Source: Gammaproteobacteria bacterium
GTDB taxonomy: Bacteria; Pseudomonadota; Gammaproteobacteria; Acidiferrobacterales; Sulfurifustaceae
Direction of reading: 5' to 3'
Assembly: GCA_016199745.1 (NCBI GenBank)
Contig: JACQFZ010000048.1
Span: 62,001-126,000 of the forward strand
Length of the DNA stretch: 64,000 nt
The notes under the pieces are model-generated. The model worked only from the letters and a program-made list of their open reading frames with translations, made no database searches and was not told the origin of the DNA. Below, in pieces: positions 47,871-54,599 of the stretch. The stretch's first letter is position 1, and each line of letters starts with the position of its first letter. Made by a program: the position numbers and the translations under genes.

Positions 47871-48128
47871 TCACTCATCCTTTGATATCAGGCCGTACAA
47901 CAGAAGCAATGGCCCAAACAGCGCCGTCAATAGCCGCCAAGTGGAAAGGTCGATCTCCGTAAACACCATTTTGTCAAAGATCAGCAGAATATTGTTCAGC
48001 GACAACACCGCGAAGCAGAGACCGCTCCACAACAACAGTTTGTACCGATTGCGGATATAACTGCGCAATAACAAACCGGCACAAGTGAGCGCGGTCAATG
48101 TACAAAGTGCATAGATGATTCCAGCCAT
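47871..48128 (-). CDS. Small membrane protein, DUF5985-like (first of pair)
   Basis: An 85-residue membrane protein with three helices, including LLLWSGLCFAVLSLNNILLI, a pattern I associate with DUF5985. It starts directly after the stop of the upstream wHTH gene with no intervening base, so translation is coupled. It shares topology with its downstream neighbour, suggesting an ancient duplication or a two-component membrane complex. Confidence 0.65.
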   Translation of the reverse strand: MAGIIYALCTLTALTCAGLLLRSYIRNRYKLLLWSGLCFAVLSLNNILLIFDKMVFTEIDLSTWRLLTALFGPLLLLYGLISKDE

Positions 48129-48521
48129 CTAGGAATCCCCTCGCAGCTTGAAGGCGTCGGCGAACTTCTGTGCCTTCTTGCTCGTCTCGGAATGAATCAG
48201 ATTAGTCATCGCCACGATATTCTTGGAATATACCGTCGCAACACGATCGATCATTTGCATGAGCTCGTCTGAGCTCGGCTGATAGCGGTACAGTAAGTTT
48301 TCTTGTCCGGTGACCACCAACACGCCGGCGGCACATAAATCGGTTAACAGTTGATCGGCCAACTTCTCGCTGACGTAAAGTCGCTGAGCGACGTGCTTGC
48401 CATCCCAGGAATGTTTAGCATCACTCCGTAGCAGCAATATGGCTTCCAGCTGCGGGACCGAGGTAATGCTAGTGAGAACGAATCGCCTCACATCCTCTGG
48501 AATCGGTTCCCCTTTGGTCAT
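48129..48521 (-). CDS. Winged-helix-like regulator of the DUF5985 set
   Basis: A 130-residue protein with a likely winged helix in its first 75 residues (SVPQLEAILLLRSDAKHSWD, VAQRLYVSEKLADQLLTDLC) and a helical tail. I do not know a named family. It heads the trio and abuts the first membrane-protein gene. ATG 48521 is chosen over 48560, which has no ribosome site and an Arg-rich extension. It may sense a signal and control the membrane proteins, but that is inference from position. Confidence 0.6.
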   Translation of the reverse strand: MTKGEPIPEDVRRFVLTSITSVPQLEAILLLRSDAKHSWDGKHVAQRLYVSEKLADQLLTDLCAAGVLVVTGQENLLYRYQPSSDELMQMIDRVATVYSKNIVAMTNLIHSETSKKAQKFADAFKLRGDS

Positions 48522-48706
48522 CGTTCGCTGGGTCCTCGCTTTGCGTCGGGCGCCAACCATCGCTAGCCCACGCTTTGCACGGGATAATATCGCCCTTGTC
48601 TATCAAGACCAACGATACGAGCCGCCTTTTTTCACATATGCCTAATCGCACATATGTCGACTTGGGGAGACGCAGGGTCAGAATTACGAAAATATCAATC
48701 GATAAA

Positions 48707-48733
48707 CCGCCACCGACATTACGTCGGTGGCGG
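48707..48733 (-). terminator. Terminator downstream of hsp20
   Basis: CCGCCACCGAC and GTCGGTGGCGG pair perfectly around ATTAC, 7 bases beyond the hsp20 stop. On the minus strand TTTATC follows. Confidence 0.75.
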
Positions 48734-48740
48734 CGTTTCA

Positions 48741-49319
48741 TTATTCGATTTTCAGGTGACGCTTTTTCGCCGTCGCTGTTTTCGGCAATGTCAGCTCGAG
48801 AATGCCGTTATTGAAGCTGGCGGTTGGCCTATCACTATCGACCTCGATCGGCAGTGGAATGGTTCGGAAGAACATTCCGCGCAACAGCTCACGCCGATGA
48901 TAGTCGCCTTCTTCCTCTTCCTGTTGCTGTTCCATGCTCGCTTTGATGGTGACGGCATTATCGGTAATCGATACGTCCAGGTCCTTCTTTTGTACACCCG
49001 GTACCTCTGCCCGTATCACTAATGCCTCGTCGCGATCAATGACATCGACACGCGGCATGCGCGTTTCCATTCGTGAAACTTCCGGCATATCCCAACGCAA
49101 CGGCCGGAAAAGACTGCGCGGCATCACACTTTCGAGCATACGATCCATGAGGCGGTCCATTTCATCCAGCGGCGACATTGCCCTAAAGGCTGACGTTCGC
49201 TGCATCTCCCCGCTCTGCTGGCCCTGCCCACCTTGCATCGATGTACCTGACGTTTGCGTGCCCGGAGTCTTAGTCGATGTACTTTGAGTGGTCGAACTCG
49301 GTTTGCGCTCTTCGGCCAT
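48741..49319 (-). CDS. Hsp20/alpha-crystallin small heat-shock protein
   Basis: A 192-residue chaperone. A Ser/Thr/Gln-rich N-terminal arm (about 65 residues) precedes the alpha-crystallin domain: LVIRAEVPGVQKKDLDVSIT, YHRRELLRGMFFRTIPLP and the signature ASFNNGILELTLPK, then the tail KRHLKIE. It holds unfolding proteins under stress. ATG 49319 follows GGAGAAGAG; the frame is open to 49415 but that part is not family-like. Confidence 0.92.
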   Translation of the reverse strand: MAEERKPSSTTQSTSTKTPGTQTSGTSMQGGQGQQSGEMQRTSAFRAMSPLDEMDRLMDRMLESVMPRSLFRPLRWDMPEVSRMETRMPRVDVIDRDEALVIRAEVPGVQKKDLDVSITDNAVTIKASMEQQQEEEEGDYHRRELLRGMFFRTIPLPIEVDSDRPTASFNNGILELTLPKTATAKKRHLKIE

Positions 49320-49568
49320 ATCTCTTCTCCTTCCATGGGGTTCATTTGCGAAGTGCCGGCATAACAAATAATGAACGCCGGGACCATTCATAAGACAACG
49401 CCGGTCCATTGTCATTCCCCATCATTCTTTTGCGGGTGCGTCCGCCATTCCCGTCCCCACCTTACCGCACCCGGGTTTCTCCTATTGCCGCATCGCTATC
49501 AGGGATGTACGCGAAACTCCAGCGCCAGCATCGGGTCGGATTAATACAACACTGGGAAAGATCGATCC

Positions 49569-49772
49569 ATGCCACGCACCATTTGAAAGGGAAGCATTAG
49601 CTTTGGCTTGGTAAATATTCCGGTCGCGCTATATCCCGGCGAGCAACGCGAGGAGATGCACTTCAGTTTGCTCGACCAGCGCGACATGGCGCCGGTCGGT
49701 TATAAGCGCATCAATAAAAAGACCGGTGAAGAAGTCACGTGGGAGCAAATCGTCAAAGGTTACGATGACTGA
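49569..49772 (+). pseudogene. ku: ku remnant: nonsense codon at position 6 and truncated
   Basis: Reading from ATG 49569 gives MPRTI, then TGA, then KGSISFGLVNIPVALYPGEQ and HFSLLDQRDMAPVGYKRIN, KKTGEEVTWEQIVKGYDD and a stop at 49770. This is the start of a bacterial Ku protein (NHEJ end-binding), whose canonical opening is M-P-R-x-I-W-K-G-x-I-S-F-G-L-V. The codon that should be Trp (TGG) is TGA, and the protein ends after about 67 codons instead of about 270. No ligD is present in the window. Two independent lesions make it dead. Confidence 0.88.
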
Positions 49773-49817
49773 CGCCGCAAAAATTCTCGTGTACCTAATT
49801 ATCACCGAGAACAAAAA

Positions 49818-51521
49818 ATGCGCTATCCCGTTTTAGTGTGCGACTACGATGGCACCATCGCCCACGACGGCACGGTCAACGCGCCGACACTGGCGGCACT
49901 TAAACGTTTACGTGAGTCAGGACGACGGCTGGCACTCGTTACCGGCCGCGAGTTGCCGGACTTGCAACGCGTATTCCCGCGGCTCGATGTCTTCGAGTAT
50001 GTCGTCGCCGAAAACGGCGGCCTGCTCTATCATCCAGCGACCCACGAAGAGCGCCCGCTGGCCGAGTCGCCGCCAGAAGCATTGGCGCAGAAACTCAAGA
50101 CCGCCGGCGTACCGTTATCGGTCGGTCGCGTCATCCTTGCCACCTGGGAGCCGCATGAAACTACCGTCCTCGCCGCTATCCGCGATTTAGGATTGGAGCA
50201 CCAAGTTATTTTCAATAAAGGCGCGGTAATGATCTTGCCGGGTGGCGTGAATAAAGCGACCGGCCTGACGGCGGTGCTGCAAGCCATGAAGCTGTCGCCG
50301 CATAACGCCGTCGCCATCGGCGATGCCGAGAATGATCATCATATGTTGGCGTTGTGCGAGTGTGGCGTCGCCGTGGCGAATGCGCTGCCGTCGCTCAAAC
50401 AGCAAGCGGACTGGGTGACTAGCGCCGATCACGGCGCTGGCGTCGCGCAGCTGATCGACAAGCTGCTGGTGTCCGATCTTTCCGATATCCTGTGCCGCAA
50501 GCAGCGGGCCGTCTCCCTGGGCCATTTCGATAATGATGGCGATTGGTCGATTCAACCGTATGGCACCAACCTACTACTGTCCGGCACCTCCGGCAGCGGT
50601 AAGTCGACCTTCGTTACCGGCTTTCTCGAACGTCTGAGCGAACAGGGCTACCAATATTGCGTAATCGATCCAGAAGGCGACTACGAAAATCTGGGTCCGG
50701 TCGTATTCGGTCGGCCGGACCAACCGCCGCCGATCGATCAAGTCATCAAGTTACTAGAAGATCCCGAGGAAAATGTCGTGATCAACCTGCTCGGCATCCC
50801 GCTGGCCGATCGACCGGCATTCTTCGAACGCTTATTCGCGGCGCTTCTGGGCTTGCGTGCGCGCACCGGCCGGCCGCACTGGGCACTGATCGACGAAGCG
50901 CACCACCTGCTGCCGTCGACAAACCGCAGCGCCGCGGCGCTATTTTCCCCCGGCCTCTCCGGCATTTTGGCTATCACCGTACATCCCGATCATGTGGCGC
51001 GGCCGGTATTGGAATTAATCGACATCGTCATCGCTATCGGCGGTACACCGGCGGAAACGTTGGAACGTTTTGCCCGCGCTATCGACCGCACACCACCGAA
51101 ACTCGCCAACGATCCGCTGCCAGCCGCAGCAGCAATCGGCTGGCAATGGCGCAACGACGAGCCGCCCCGCCGCTTCACCCGCATTCCACCGCGCAGCGAA
51201 CGCCGTCGACACGATCGTAAATACGCGCTCGGCGAGCTACCTCCGGAACTGAGTTTCTATTTCCGCGGACCGCAAGGAAAGCTCAACTTACGCGCGCAGA
51301 ATCTAGCGATCTTTCTGCAATCAGCGGAAGGCGTCGGCGATGAGACTTGGCTTTATCACTTACGTCGCGGCGACTATTCGCGCTGGTTTCAAGAGGTCAT
51401 CAAGGATGACGACCTCGCCGATGTCGTTCGTGGCATCGAAAGAGATACCAGACCGTCGCCGAAAGACGCTCGTCAATTTATTCGTCAGCAAATCGAGAAG
51501 CGGTACACGGCGCCGGCTTAA
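49818..51521 (+). CDS. HAD-IIB hydrolase fused to a P-loop ATPase
   Basis: A 567-residue two-domain protein. Residues 1-215 are a Cof-type HAD phosphatase: motif I DYDGT (residues 9-13), TGR in motif II, the Lys of VNKATGL and motif IV IGDAENDH. Residues about 230-420 form an ATPase with Walker A GTSGSGKST, VIDPEGDYE, and Walker B WALIDEAHH, as in HerA/VirB4-like pumps. The C-terminal part is unclassified and may be helical. The DPEGD motif after Walker A is the HerA/DUF87 hallmark. Its role is unknown. It begins 45 bases after the ku remnant. Confidence 0.85.
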   Translation: MRYPVLVCDYDGTIAHDGTVNAPTLAALKRLRESGRRLALVTGRELPDLQRVFPRLDVFEYVVAENGGLLYHPATHEERPLAESPPEALAQKLKTAGVPLSVGRVILATWEPHETTVLAAIRDLGLEHQVIFNKGAVMILPGGVNKATGLTAVLQAMKLSPHNAVAIGDAENDHHMLALCECGVAVANALPSLKQQADWVTSADHGAGVAQLIDKLLVSDLSDILCRKQRAVSLGHFDNDGDWSIQPYGTNLLLSGTSGSGKSTFVTGFLERLSEQGYQYCVIDPEGDYENLGPVVFGRPDQPPPIDQVIKLLEDPEENVVINLLGIPLADRPAFFERLFAALLGLRARTGRPHWALIDEAHHLLPSTNRSAAALFSPGLSGILAITVHPDHVARPVLELIDIVIAIGGTPAETLERFARAIDRTPPKLANDPLPAAAAIGWQWRNDEPPRRFTRIPPRSERRRHDRKYALGELPPELSFYFRGPQGKLNLRAQNLAIFLQSAEGVGDETWLYHLRRGDYSRWFQEVIKDDDLADVVRGIERDTRPSPKDARQFIRQQIEKRYTAPA

Positions 51522-51624
51522 GATATTCGGCGTCATTACTAAGCCGCAGCGCTGCCGCTGCAAAGGCCTCGTGTTCCGAACACCGACAATCGAACACTCG
51601 TGACAATGCAATCGCGACGCGGGT

Positions 51625-52071
51625 GCAGCACAATTTCGTGCCCTGATCGATTTGTTGTTCGCTGAGGCTCAGGCCGCGGTGCTGGATCGACTATCGGACG
51701 CATTGATGTTCTATGTCATCCGCCACGCGCTGAAAAAACAGACGCAAACGGTCGGCCTGTTGGCGGCACTGGCGGATAAACAAATCCGCTCGACGCTGGC
51801 GAGCAGCCGGTGCGGGCGTGGACCGTGGACGATTTGGCAGCGGCGGCGTTCATGTCGCGATCCAACTTTGCCGAACGCTTTCAAACGGTGGTGGGCAAAG
51901 CACCGATGGAATTCCCGACCGAGTGGCGCGCGCTTGGCTTGAGCAGGAACGGCTAAGCGTCGCCGAGGCCTCGGCGCGCTGCGGATATCAATCCGAGGCG
52001 GCGTTCAGCAAAGCGTTCAAGCGCGTCACGGGGATAGGTTCAGGCGAGTTCCGACGTCAGCGCACATGCTG
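51625..52071 (+). pseudogene. AraC-family regulator remnant with frameshifts
   Basis: Three frames in succession carry parts of a cupin/AraC protein: FRALIDLLFAEAQAAVLDRL with LSDALMFYVIRHAL; then VRAWTVDDLAAAAFMSRSNF and AERFQTVVGKAPMEF; then RLSVAEASARCGYQSEAAFS and KAFKRVTGIGSGEFRRQ. At least two frame changes are needed, some residues between blocks are missing and the N-terminal half of the cupin is gone. Confidence 0.8.
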
Positions 52072-52092
52072 ACAACGCGGCGGCTGCGCTGT

Positions 52093-52962
52093 TCACTCGA
52101 TGGTGCGCGTGTCCGGTCTGGCGTCAATCACCTCGCGCAACCAGGAGATAAATTTTTCCGAGGATTTCGGCGCTGGATGAGATCGGTACAGCGCTGCGGC
52201 ACGACGAGTATCGTCGAGCTGCCTGATTGTCGCCAACACCCGCGGAAACCGCTGCGCGTCGGCCAGCGAGGTAGCGAACAGCAGGCGCTTGGGATCGATA
52301 CGGCCAAGATCGACCGCGGTGGCGACCCGGCGACGACATCGGCAGGCATTGGCCGGTTCGATCAATCCGCATCGGCCGATCATGAACGCATTGATGCTCG
52401 CCCTGGCGCGCGACAAGCGTTTTCGAAACGACGCCGGGGCTATCTTCAGCACTGCCGCTGCCTCCTGGTGATCCAGCTCGATAATCTCGCCGAGGATATA
52501 CGCCAGTCGATGATTGCGGTCCAGACACAGCAGCATCGCGGAAGTACATCCGATCTTTACTTCCTGCAATAGTAACTCTTCCTCGACGCCGTGTTGCGCG
52601 CGCAGCGGTTCGTCCGAGAGTCCATGCGCCAGATCCTCGCCGAATTCCTCGAAGCGCATGGATGCTCGCTCCATGCGCTGCTGACGCAGCGTGAGCAGGG
52701 CGTTACAGGCGATGCGATAAACCCAGGTCCGAAAACTGCTGTCGCCTCGAAACTTTCCCAAGCCGGTGATGACCCGGATAAGGATTTCCTGCGTGGCGTC
52801 CTCGGCGTCTTGCGGATGCCACAGGAAACGCAGCGCAACGGCGTGCACGTCCTTGTGCACGGCCCGAATCACCGACTCCAGGGCGCCGCGGTCTCCTGCT
52901 TTCGCTCGCGCCACCTCCGGCTCGAGATTCCGATCCACCGCAGCGTTGGTTCTGTCAGGCAT
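52093..52962 (-). CDS. ECF-type sigma factor with C-terminal Cys-rich extension
   Basis: A 289-residue sigma-70-family protein. Region 2 is seen in LRFLWHPQDAEDATQEILIR and KFRGDSSFRTWVYRIACNAL; region 4 in LDHQEAAAVLKIAPASFRKR. About 90 residues follow region 4, beginning with RCGLIEPANACRCRRRV, whose three cysteines could bind metal or sense redox state. ATG 52962 follows GGAG by 5 bases and overlaps the stop of the upstream SRPBCC gene by 8 bases. No anti-sigma gene is adjacent, so the C-terminal extension may control activity. Confidence 0.88.
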   Translation of the reverse strand: MPDRTNAAVDRNLEPEVARAKAGDRGALESVIRAVHKDVHAVALRFLWHPQDAEDATQEILIRVITGLGKFRGDSSFRTWVYRIACNALLTLRQQRMERASMRFEEFGEDLAHGLSDEPLRAQHGVEEELLLQEVKIGCTSAMLLCLDRNHRLAYILGEIIELDHQEAAAVLKIAPASFRKRLSRARASINAFMIGRCGLIEPANACRCRRRVATAVDLGRIDPKRLLFATSLADAQRFPRVLATIRQLDDTRRAAALYRSHPAPKSSEKFISWLREVIDARPDTRTIE

Positions 52963-53362
52963 GGTGCTCCAGGATTCCTTTGAGCTTGCTGAGCTCTTGT
53001 GCGAGGGTTCGCGATTGCACATCGAGCGCGCCCTCGAGCTGTTCCAACGGCACAGGCGGCGGCGTCAAGATGAAACTATAGACGCAACGATCCCGGCCGG
53101 TCTCGACGATGCGCGAGAACGCGGTGGCGACGCTGCCGTCCCGGAACGTCATACACCAATCGATCGTTCCATGTTCCGCAGATGCGTTTACCTTTAGATC
53201 GATTGTGATCTCGCCGGCAGGAGTCCGCATGACCGCGCGTTCGTAGGTAACGGAGACGAACGCGTGGGTCCACGCCTGCAGTTTTGCCGGGTCGGCGATG
53301 AAGGCAAACGCCTTGCTGCGGGGAACGCTCAAATCGATGCTCTGCACGTCAAAATTTTTCAT
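52955..53362 (-). CDS. SRPBCC (START-like) family protein
   Basis: A 135-residue ligand-binding-fold protein: the N-terminal strand DLSVPRSKAFAFIADPAKLQ, WCMTFRDGSVATAFSRIV and a long C-terminal helix LEGALDVQSRTLAQELSKL. The family binds hydrophobic ligands or acts as a ketide cyclase or lipid carrier. AAAGGA precedes ATG 53362. Its coupling to the sigma factor gene (8-base overlap) suggests that it provides or senses the signal for it. Confidence 0.82.
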   Translation of the reverse strand: MKNFDVQSIDLSVPRSKAFAFIADPAKLQAWTHAFVSVTYERAVMRTPAGEITIDLKVNASAEHGTIDWCMTFRDGSVATAFSRIVETGRDRCVYSFILTPPPVPLEQLEGALDVQSRTLAQELSKLKGILEHHA

Positions 53363-53524
53363 ATCGGTTTTCCTTTCAGGTCATGCTCGAGCCTCGGGAA
53401 TCTTGACTCTCGGTCTGATTAGACTTCCCGATAGCTACGGGTGTGACCGAAATTGGTTTAACGCGACGCCAAGCGGTGCTGAACACCGGCGGCGTGCTGC
53501 GCCAGCGCTAGCCGCGGCGCTGCA

Positions 53525-53821
53525 GATCGTCGGCATCAATCAGAACTGGAAACACTCTGTCGGCGTTATCGAGTCGGCCGGTTGGCGCTTTTCGGTTCTG
53601 CGGCAAGGGGTGATTTTGAGCCTGCGCGAAGCGATATCGATTTTCTAGTGGAGTTTCAACCCCTATCACCGACTGAGCATGCGGATGCTTACTTCGGTTT
53701 GCTGATGGCACTGGAAGATTTATTCGAGCGCCCAATCGATCTCGTGGAAGAAGGGGCCAGCCGTAACCCCTTTTTCCTACAGACTGTCGAACAGTCTAGC
53801 GCGTTGCTGTATGCAGCCTGA
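53525..53821 (+). pseudogene. MNT-domain nucleotidyltransferase (MntA-like antitoxin), start codon lost
   Basis: The conserved minimal nucleotidyltransferase motif GSAARGDFEPARSDIDF (G-S-x10-D-x-D type) is intact, and the homologous stretch begins upstream at about ELETLCRRYRVGRLALF. No ATG, GTG or TTG lies in frame between the stop at 53480 and the TTG at 53582, which falls inside the conserved part. Either a rare CTG start (53546) is used or the 5' end is lost. The gene overlaps the following hepT fragment by 11 bases, the normal layout of the MntA-HepT toxin-antitoxin pair. Confidence 0.65.
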
Positions 53822-53925
53822 ATTTTGGAAGTACCTTTACGATATCCAAGAGGCCTGTAGAAAACTCGAAGGGTTTACGAAAGATCGCTCGCTCAATGAT
53901 TATTTGATCGACGAGATGTTCTGGT
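53811..53925 (+). pseudogene. HepT-type (HEPN) toxin, 3'-truncated
   Basis: The first 36 residues (MQPEFWKYLYDIQEACRKLE, LNDYLIDEM) match the start of HepT-like HEPN proteins of about 115 residues. After 53917 the DNA switches to the third copy of the effector-tail repeat from the T6SS side, read in antisense. The catalytic R-x4-6-H motif is lost, so no toxin can be made. The junction marks a rearrangement endpoint. Confidence 0.75.
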
Positions 53926-53988
53926 CACGAGCAGAATTCCTCAATCGGAACTTGGTCGGGTGTCACTTGGGTGAGCGACATCATTTCC
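53925..53988 (-). pseudogene. Third, shortest copy of the effector C-terminal tail
   Basis: Read on the minus strand, EMMSLTQVTPDQVPIEEFCS and then a stop (53925-53927) matches the tail of the 248-aa protein at 54590-55336. It overlaps the end of the second two-TM gene by a few bases and stops short at the hepT junction. A mini-frame from ATG 53981 would give 18 residues. Confidence 0.7.
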
Positions 53989-54196
53989 TTTTCCCTTCAA
54001 TAAGCCTATATACGATGGTCCCTGCTATCACACCAATGACTACGAAAACGGCCAACGCAACATAGATTGACGACGAATAAGCCCACGCAGCAAGACCAAC
54101 AAATAACGCCAGGTATAGTAATACTTCATGGGAGATCCCTGCTAAGAATCTACGAATACCTGGTATAAGCCCACTTTGTGGGGCACTCACTTGCAT
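53981..54196 (-). CDS. Two-TM small membrane protein, copy 2 (candidate immunity protein)
   Basis: A 71-residue protein: a basic start (LIPGIRRFLAGISHE), helix one LLYLALFVGLAAWAYSSS, helix two VALAVFVVIGVIAGTIVY, and the end LIEGKRK. It aligns along its whole length with copy 1 (IRRFxAG, AAWAYxS, YxLIEG). ATG 54196 overlaps by 10 bases the stop of the tail fragment before it, exactly as copy 1 overlaps the full-length gene. Context suggests inner-membrane immunity against a membrane-targeting effector. Confidence 0.7.
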   Translation of the reverse strand: MQVSAPQSGLIPGIRRFLAGISHEVLLYLALFVGLAAWAYSSSIYVALAVFVVIGVIAGTIVYRLIEGKRK

Positions 54197-54340
54197 ACCC
54201 CCTTCAGATTTATGTTTTCTGGTCGTGAGCAAAATTCCCTGATCGGAATTGGGCCAGGTTTCACTTGAGTGAGCGACATCACTTCCGAGAGCGCCGATTT
54301 AAGATTTTCCAGAACTTCGCTCCCTTCCTTCGTGCAATGT
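54187..54340 (-). pseudogene. Second copy of the effector C-terminal tail (orphan)
   Basis: About 45 codons of tail without a start: KEGSEVLENLKSALSEVMSL, TQVKPGPIPIREFCSRPENI and NLKGVCK then TGA at 54187. It matches the last 46 residues of the 248-aa protein with scattered substitutions. An in-frame stop (TAA) lies just upstream, so it is not translated from the neighbouring gene. Such orphan tails are known for polymorphic toxins. Confidence 0.75.
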
Positions 54341-54365
54341 ATAGCTTAATTATTCTGAAACAGAC

Positions 54366-54599
54366 TTACTTTTCCTTATTTATGGGTTCGCTTTTTTCCC
54401 CCTCAATTAACCCATATATGTACCCTCCCAACGCAATCCCAATAATAAAAACTGGGATGACAGCATAGGCTGTTGAGAAATAAGCCCAAGCAAGACCGGC
54501 AGCACAAAAAGTTATAAAAGCCAAAATCTCTAAAAAAAACCCAGCGAAAAATCTACGGACACCACTTATGAACCGACTCATCAATCGACTCATCGACAT
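54366..54599 (-). CDS. Two-TM small membrane protein, copy 1 (candidate immunity protein)
   Basis: A 77-residue protein with a basic amphipathic start (SRFISGVRRFFAG), helix one FFLEILAFITFCAAGLAWAY, helix two VIPVFIIGIALGGYIYGLIE and a charged cytoplasmic tail. I know no named family. ATG 54599 overlaps the stop of the 248-aa gene by 10 bases; ATG 54593 and 54581 are also possible. The tight coupling to the upstream gene and the existence of a diverged second copy fit an immunity protein. Confidence 0.72.
   Translation of the reverse strand: MSMSRLMSRFISGVRRFFAGFFLEILAFITFCAAGLAWAYFSTAYAVIPVFIIGIALGGYIYGLIEGEKSEPINKEK

Noticed and set aside
47551-48060. Plus-strand frame of 169 codons opposite the DUF5985 pair
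   Set aside because: The minus strand encodes two coherent membrane proteins with coupled starts; the plus frame is Ser/Arg-rich without pattern.
49584-49586. TGA in ku as a recoded (selenocysteine) codon
   Set aside because: The family has Trp here, there is no reason for Sec at this position, and the gene is also truncated downstream.
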